Shown here piece by piece: positions 28,960-32,500 of a stretch of 32,500 nucleotides of DNA (position 1 is the first letter of the stretch; each line of letters opens with the position of its first letter). A program made the position numbers and the translations under genes. Below the pieces are notes generated by a model, which did not search any database, was not told the DNA's origin, and was given only the letters and a program-made list of their open reading frames with translations. The stretch is taken from assembly GCA_963575745.1 (NCBI GenBank), contig CAUYUJ010020671.1:243897-276396 (forward strand), in the 5' to 3' direction. Origin of the DNA: Prorocentrum cordatum. Its lineage: Eukaryota > Sar > Dinophyceae > Prorocentrales > Prorocentraceae.

Positions 28960-29110
28960 CGCGTTCGGCGCTGAAGCGAGAGCCTCATGTTGCACACGAC
29001 TGGTGCTCCATCCTTGTAGTTAAGACGAATGCGCGCTGCGCTAAAAGCGAGACCCCCACTTTGAAAAGGAGTCGCCCACCGTCCTCGAAGCTGTTGCGAT
29101 ATTTCAACTT
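28960..29110 (+). repeat. Composite repeat S, 78-bp units only (copy 7)
   Basis: Two units: GGCGCTGAAGCGAGAGCC at 28969 and ATGCGCGCTGCGCTAAAAGC at about 29028 followed by ACTTTGAAAAGGAGTCGCCC. No GGA array or anchor is attached, so the 78-bp unit also exists alone. Confidence 0.75.
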
Positions 29111-29134
29111 GAAAGCGCGCTACCTTGACGTATG

Positions 29135-29420
29135 TGAATATATATATATATACTCGTAATTCTACAGACATATAGGTGTATAGCGTTTCCAACAAGCATG
29201 CACCCATCTATAGATATAGATATGCATGTGCACACACATTTGCACACGCACACATACATGTACGTTCTGTGTATGCACGCGTGTGTGAGTATCTCTTTTT
29301 CTCGCTCTCAGTTTCTCTCTCTCGCTCTCAATCTCTCTGTCTCTCTCATTCTAGCTTTCTCTCTCTCTCTCTCTCTCTTTCTTGCTCTCTCTCTCTCTCT
29401 CTCGCTTTCTATGTACTACA
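29135..29420 (+). repeat. TA, CA and CT microsatellites
   Basis: TATATATATATA at 29139, ACACAC-rich 29229-29270, then (CT)n interrupted by TTTCT/GCTCT from 29298 to 29410. Confidence 0.9.
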
Positions 29421-29460
29421 GCGGTCCACCTCTCAAACAAGGCACGCCCCCCCCCCAGGA

Positions 29461-29700
29461 GTGGCGCGTGACCGGCGGACACTCCCGTCGGGAGAGGGTG
29501 TGCGCCAGCCGGTGTCTGTGGATTGCGAGTGCCTGGCATCGCCGCAGCGCCTGCGACGAAGACTCGGCCAGTCGCGAACCCAGCCTGGCCTCCCGGGCCT
29601 CCTCCACCTCCTCCGCGGCCCTCGCCTCTTCCGCCTCGGGCCCGCGACGGCTCAAGCGGCGGTCACTGGCCTTCTGGCTGCGCGCCCGCCATCCCAGGCA
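29461..29700. CDS. Candidate exon, strand ambiguous
   Basis: A GC-rich island between microsatellites. On the plus strand a C-run ending CCCCCCCCCAG precedes EWRVTGGHSRRERVCASRCL and a Ser/Arg-rich frame with high GC3, in the same orientation as the gene at 30066. On the minus strand the alternative frame reads ASDRRLSRRGPEAEEARAAE, EVEEAREARLGSRLAESSSQ and ALRRCQALAIHRHRLAHTL, a good helical, coiled-coil-like composition. Both have GC-rich third positions, so I cannot decide. Real coding sequence is likely on one strand; a first exon of the downstream gene is one possibility. Confidence 0.35.
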
Positions 29701-29719
29701 TCCGACGATTTTTTTTGTT

Positions 29720-29796
29720 TTTTTTGTGTGTGTGTGTGTGTGTTAATGTATGTATGTATATATACATATATATATATGTATATGTATATGTATATG

Positions 29797-29834
<38 letters not shown>

Positions 29835-29835
29835 A
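29720..29835 (+). repeat. (GT)n and (TA/TG)n microsatellites
   Basis: T-run, (GT)9-10 at 29726-29744, then TATATG/TATATA repeats to 29834. Confidence 0.95.
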
Positions 29836-30065
29836 CACAAAACATCCGCACTCCCAGAGGTCCCTTCCCCGTTTTTTGCCCCAGAGCTTTTCTTTATCCT
29901 TAGAGTGCCAGGGACCGATGGCGAGCCCCAGAGGCCGACATGAGCGAAAAGCTCCGGGACTAAGAAGCCGTACCGTCGGAGATTTGGCCCTGTCCCTCCT
30001 CTCCCCGCCCCTGCATCGCCTCTCCACCCCCCCTGTGGGCCCCGAGCCCTGGCCGCGGCCAGCAC

Positions 30066-30423
30066 ATGTCGCAGCGCCCTCGGGCCCAGCAGGCCGCCCT
30101 GCCGCGGACCTCCCTGCGTCGCTGCCGCGCCCGCTCGCAGGGCTGCGGCGGCGCGGGCCGGCCGCCAGCCGCTGCCCGCGGGGCGTGGCGGGGCGGCCGC
30201 CCTGGCCGCGAGGCCTGGCACAGCGCCCAGCAGCTCGCCATGCAGTCCATGGGGCACGCTGGCTGGTGGGTGCCCGCGAAGCCCGGGGAGCTGCGGAAGC
30301 CCGTGGTCCGCCACTGCCCCTGGGGGCCGCGCCAGTCGGCGCGCTCCGCGTCGGAGGCCGAGCTCCCGCCGTACCGCTGCTGGCCGACGCCTGGGGTGGC
30401 GGCGGACATGAGAGGAGGAAAAG
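30066..30423 (+). CDS. IQ-motif protein gene, upstream exon
   Basis: Third positions are almost all G or C from the ATG at 30066 onward. The N-terminus is basic (MSQRPRAQQAALPRTSLRRC), followed by a Gly/Arg/Ala-rich stretch and then a more ordered part, AQQLAMQSMGHAGWWVPAKP, VVRHCPWGPRQSARSASEAE, LPPYRCWPTPGVAADM. Trp- and Cys-containing segments resemble those of the next exon. The exon ends in AAAAG/GTACCG, a canonical donor. With the acceptor at 30534 the phase does not match (1 versus 0); an alternative acceptor at 30499 does fit, so the exact join is uncertain. The ATG could also be internal, with earlier coding sequence upstream. Confidence 0.55.
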
Positions 30424-30534
30424 GTACCGATACAACCCCTCCCTTGTTTTTGCCCTCGTCCCTATGGCTCGCATCGACGTTTGAGCAGACCGCCGCCAGG
30501 GAGTAGCGGTATCGGTACCTGCTGGTTTACCCAG
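30424..30534 (+). other. Candidate intron with 11-bp terminal inverted repeats
   Basis: Starts GTACCGATAC; near its end is GTATCGGTACC (30509-30519), the exact reverse complement of GGTACCGATAC at 30423-30433. The acceptor is CTGGTTTACCCAG. Length is 111 bp. Phase disagreement across it leaves the borders open; AG at 30498-30499 is a phase-compatible alternative. Confidence 0.5.
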
Positions 30535-31842
30535 GACACGGCGGCGCTGAAGATGCGGCAGTCCCTGCTGCAGCGTCACGTGGACTGGGTGGGCTGGACC
30601 AGGGAGACGGCTGCGCGAAACCCCGGCGCAGGGGAGCACCAGGGCGGGTACGGCGCCTTGGCAGGGTCTTGGTGCTCGAGCTACGGCTACTTCGACGAGC
30701 GCGGGCAGCTGTGTTGGCCCGGCGCGTGGGAACGGGGAGGGCCCGTCGAGCGTGGTCTCGCGCCGACAGCGTCGACCGCGCCGTCCGTCGCCGCCGCCGC
30801 CACTGCTTCCGCTGCGGCTGCCGCCGCCGGCGGGGCGGAAGCGCCCAGAAGCGGCGGGGAGCCGCCGCCGCGCGCGGAACGCTGTCTACTCGCGGGCTGC
30901 CTCGACGATTGCGGGGAGCTGTGCTGGCCCAGCGCGTGGGACCTGGGAGGGCGCGCGCCCGTTGCGCCAGCCGCCGCCGCTAGTGGCGCCCCTGCCGCGG
31001 CGCCCACCGCCAGCGGGGCAGAGACACCAGGACACGGTGGGGAGCTGGAGCCGTGCGCACAGGGCGGCGCCGGGACGGCAGTGGCTTGGCCGGTTCCGAA
31101 CCCCACGCTGATGCCGCCAGGGGGCACCTGGTGCCCGGTCTTCGGCGCGGGCCTCGAGGGCCTCCTGTATTGGCCGCCAGAGGGCGACCGCGGGTACCGC
31201 TTCCCCGCGCCCGCGCCTGCGGGCCCGGCGCCTGCAGGGCCTCAGCGCGAGGCGGCCGCGGCCGCCACCCAGATCCAGGCCACCGTGCGCGGGCGCCTGG
31301 CGCGCCGGCGGCTGGCGGCCCCGCAGGCCAGGCCGCCGCTGGCGGAGGCCTCAGGCTCGGGCGCGTGCCCGCCGAGGGGCACGGGGGCCGCCCTCAGCAT
31401 CGTGCTCGCAGGCGCGCAGGCCAGCGGCGCAGAGAGCGCCCTGGAGGGCGCCGCGCCCACGCCCTCGGGCCAGCCCTGCGCACCGCCGCTGGCGGCCGCC
31501 GAGCTGGGCGCGGCGCACGCCTGGCGCCCCCAGCCTCGGTCTCCCCGGACGCTGGCGGAGGTGCGGGCGGAGGCGGCGTCCTTCTCCCGCGCCGCCGCCA
31601 CCATCCAGTCCATCGTGCGCGGCCGCATGGCCCGCCGGCGCCCGCCGGCGGCGGGGGCGCGGCGAGGCGCGGCGGCGGTGCGGGCTGGGCAGGAGGCCGC
31701 CGCCCCTGCGCGCCCTGCGGGGCTGGCGGCGGCAGCAGCGCCCGCCGCCCTGCGGGGCGCGGAAGCGGAGGGGGGGGGGAGCAAAACGGGGATTTGCCGA
31801 CACCGCTGCTCCGCGGGCCTCTCCCGGGGGGCTGCGCTCTGA
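30535..31842 (+). CDS. IQ-motif protein gene, large central exon
   Basis: Opens after CTGGTTTACCCAG and stays open with strong GC3 to a TGA at 31842. Counting from the exon start, it begins DTAALKMRQSLLQRHVDWVG. Three related Trp/Gly segments follow: YGYFDERGQLCWPGAWERGG (about residue 47), LDDCGELCWPSAWDLGG (about 120) and GAGLEGLLYWPPEGDRGY (about 202), separated by Ala/Pro/Ser linkers. Two IQ motifs follow: TQIQATVRGRLARRRL (about 244) and TIQSIVRGRMARRRPP (about 356). IQ motifs bind calmodulin or related EF-hand proteins; the Trp/Gly repeat is unrecognised. Coding probably leaves this exon between 31740 and 31800 by splicing to 32123, because the last residues before the stop lose coding character. 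The donor is not certain. Confidence 0.75.
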   Translation, partial: DTAALKMRQSLLQRHVDWVGWTRETAARNPGAGEHQGGYGALAGSWCSSYGYFDERGQLCWPGAWERGGPVERGLAPTASTAPSVAAAATASAAAAAAGGAEAPRSGGEPPPRAERCLLAGCLDDCGELCWPSAWDLGGRAPVAPAAAASGAPAAAPTASGAETPGHGGELEPCAQGGAGTAVAWPVPNPTLMPPGGTWCPVFGAGLEGLLYWPPEGDRGYRFPAPAPAGPAPAGPQREAAAAATQIQATVRGRLARRRLAAPQARPPLAEASGSGACPPRGTGAALSIVLAGAQASGAESALEGAAPTPSGQPCAPPLAAAELGAAHAWRPQPRSPRTLAEVRAEAASFSRAAATIQSIVRGRMARRRPPAAGARRGAAAVRAGQEAAAPARPAGLAAAAAPAALRGAEAEGGGSKTGICRHRCSAGLSRGAAL

Positions 31843-31929
31843 TCAGCACCCGAAGGAGCAGCCAGCCGCGACGGCGCGGGGCCTTTGGCACGAGCAGCAG
31901 TCGATCGGTGCCCCCAGACCCCCGACGTC

Positions 31930-32122
31930 ATGATTTTTTCGCAACGTCGACCCCCAGCTCGAGGTGTCGACCCTTTCCCCAGGACCGGTTTTGCATCCCG
32001 AGTTGGATTTTTATGCTCCCGAGGGCCGGTGAGGGCACCCGCGGAGGCCGAAAATAGTGAAAAACCTTCCGTTGTGATTTGTTCATCGCCCGAGGGGATC
32101 TTCTGGGTCTCTCCTGCTGCAG
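31930..32122 (+). repeat. Dispersed repeat family D, copy B (intronic)
   Basis: CGACCCTTTCCCCAGGACCG, GAGGCCGAAAATAGTGAAAA, CTTCCGTTGTGATTTGTTCA, then TCTGGGTCTCTCCTGCTGCA and G. It aligns with copies A and C and ends exactly at the acceptor AG of the final exon. Confidence 0.85.
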
Positions 32123-32263
32123 GAGGTGGAGGAGAAGCTGCGGCTGGCCCGCCAGAGGACCGCGCAGGCCAGGGCCGCCCTGCTGCGCCGCTCGCTGCCC
32201 AGCGCCGCCGCCGCGGGCGCCGCTGCGCGGGAGGCGCCTGCCGCGGCCTCCTCGGCGCCGTGA
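32123..32263 (+). CDS. IQ-motif protein gene, last exon
   Basis: Follows the acceptor CTCTCCTGCTGCAG and reads 46 codons plus TGA: EVEEKLRLARQRTAQARAAL, LRRSLPSAAAAGAAAREAPA, AASSAP. The first half is a charged, Arg/Ala-rich helix that would suit continuation of an IQ-bearing helical tail; the end is Ala-rich. Third positions are almost all G/C, as in the exons upstream, and the strand is the same. The start is set by the acceptor and phase 0. Joining to the central exon is inferred from strand, codon use and composition. A 9-bp hairpin (CACGGCGCC, 32271-32279, and GGCGCCGTG, 32294-32302) follows the stop. Confidence 0.6.
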   Translation, partial: EVEEKLRLARQRTAQARAALLRRSLPSAAAAGAAAREAPAAASSAP

Positions 32264-32327
32264 GGGTGGCCACGGCGCCCGGCCGGCCCCCGTGGCGCCG
32301 TGAGCGGGGGACCCTGAGATCCTCGCG

Positions 32328-32500
32328 CTGCAAGCCCAGACACATTGCGTCGTCAAACAGTCAGGACGGCAAGTTTTTCAGTATTTTCGGCTCTTGGGGG
32401 CCCTCGCCGGGCCCTGGGACCGTCAAACAAAGATTCGGGAGGAAAAACCGGTCCTGGGAAAAGGGTCGGGACTTCCAGGGACACCGTCCTGAAAAAATCA
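32328..32500 (-). repeat. Dispersed repeat family D, copy C (inverted, partial)
   Basis: On the minus strand: GGAAGTCCCGACCCTTTTCC, CAGGACCGGTTTTTCC, TTTGTTTGACGGTCCCAGGG, GAGCCGAAAATACTGAAAAA, then TCTGGGCTTGCAG at 32340-32328. It matches copies A and B and runs to or past the window end. Confidence 0.85.

Noticed and set aside
28675-29159. Poly-Cys, poly-Leu or poly-Val membrane proteins
   Set aside because: Frames of the TTG microsatellite only.

Overview
The window reads as a GC-rich, repeat-dominated stretch of a dinoflagellate nuclear genome. The best single clue is a near-perfect relict of the dinoflagellate spliced leader (DinoSL) at 25746-25767 on the minus strand (one mismatch in the 21 invariant positions). 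Supporting clues are a decayed LINE whose RT, endonuclease and RNase H all lie in one orientation, Cys-rich exons with WSPxK...CC repeats, very high GC3 in the coding islands, and many GGA, GTC, TTG and TA microsatellites. The strong GC bias would suit a Prorocentrum-like genome better than most Symbiodiniaceae, but that is inference. I see no rRNA, tRNA, CRISPR or prokaryotic operon.

Layout: 1-7804 is a degenerate non-LTR retrotransposon on the minus strand: ORF1 with zinc ribbon and coiled coil, AP-type endonuclease, RT with YMDD, zinc knuckle and RNase H. It carries several frameshifts and stops. Its endonuclease is split by a 1.1 kb low-complexity insertion at about 4501-5608. 7978-9946 holds candidate plus-strand exons, the last one Cys-rich, with two copies of a perfect-hairpin element in the presumed intron. 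10150-13200 is repeats and scattered intergenic sequence. 13200-18060 holds four copies of a composite repeat of about 700 bp, interrupted by an array of 88-bp units with a 354-bp higher-order period and followed by a related 77-bp array in the opposite orientation. 18600-20700 is GTC microsatellite and a hairpin-unit array. 20890-23450 is a tandem repeat of about 190 bp. 24430-25767 is a 12-bp minisatellite within a probable retrocopy headed by the DinoSL relict. 25770-29110 holds more composite-repeat copies, minisatellites and an AT-richer spacer. 30066-32263 is the best host gene: an at least three-exon, plus-strand IQ-motif (calmodulin-binding-type) protein, with one intron ending in an 11-bp inverted repeat and the last exon bracketed by inverted copies of a dispersed repeat.

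The host genes cannot be joined into a pathway. The main biology visible is genome turnover: retrotransposition of LINEs and of trans-spliced mRNA, and short repeat families that sit in introns and end at 3' splice sites, the pattern expected of introner-like elements.
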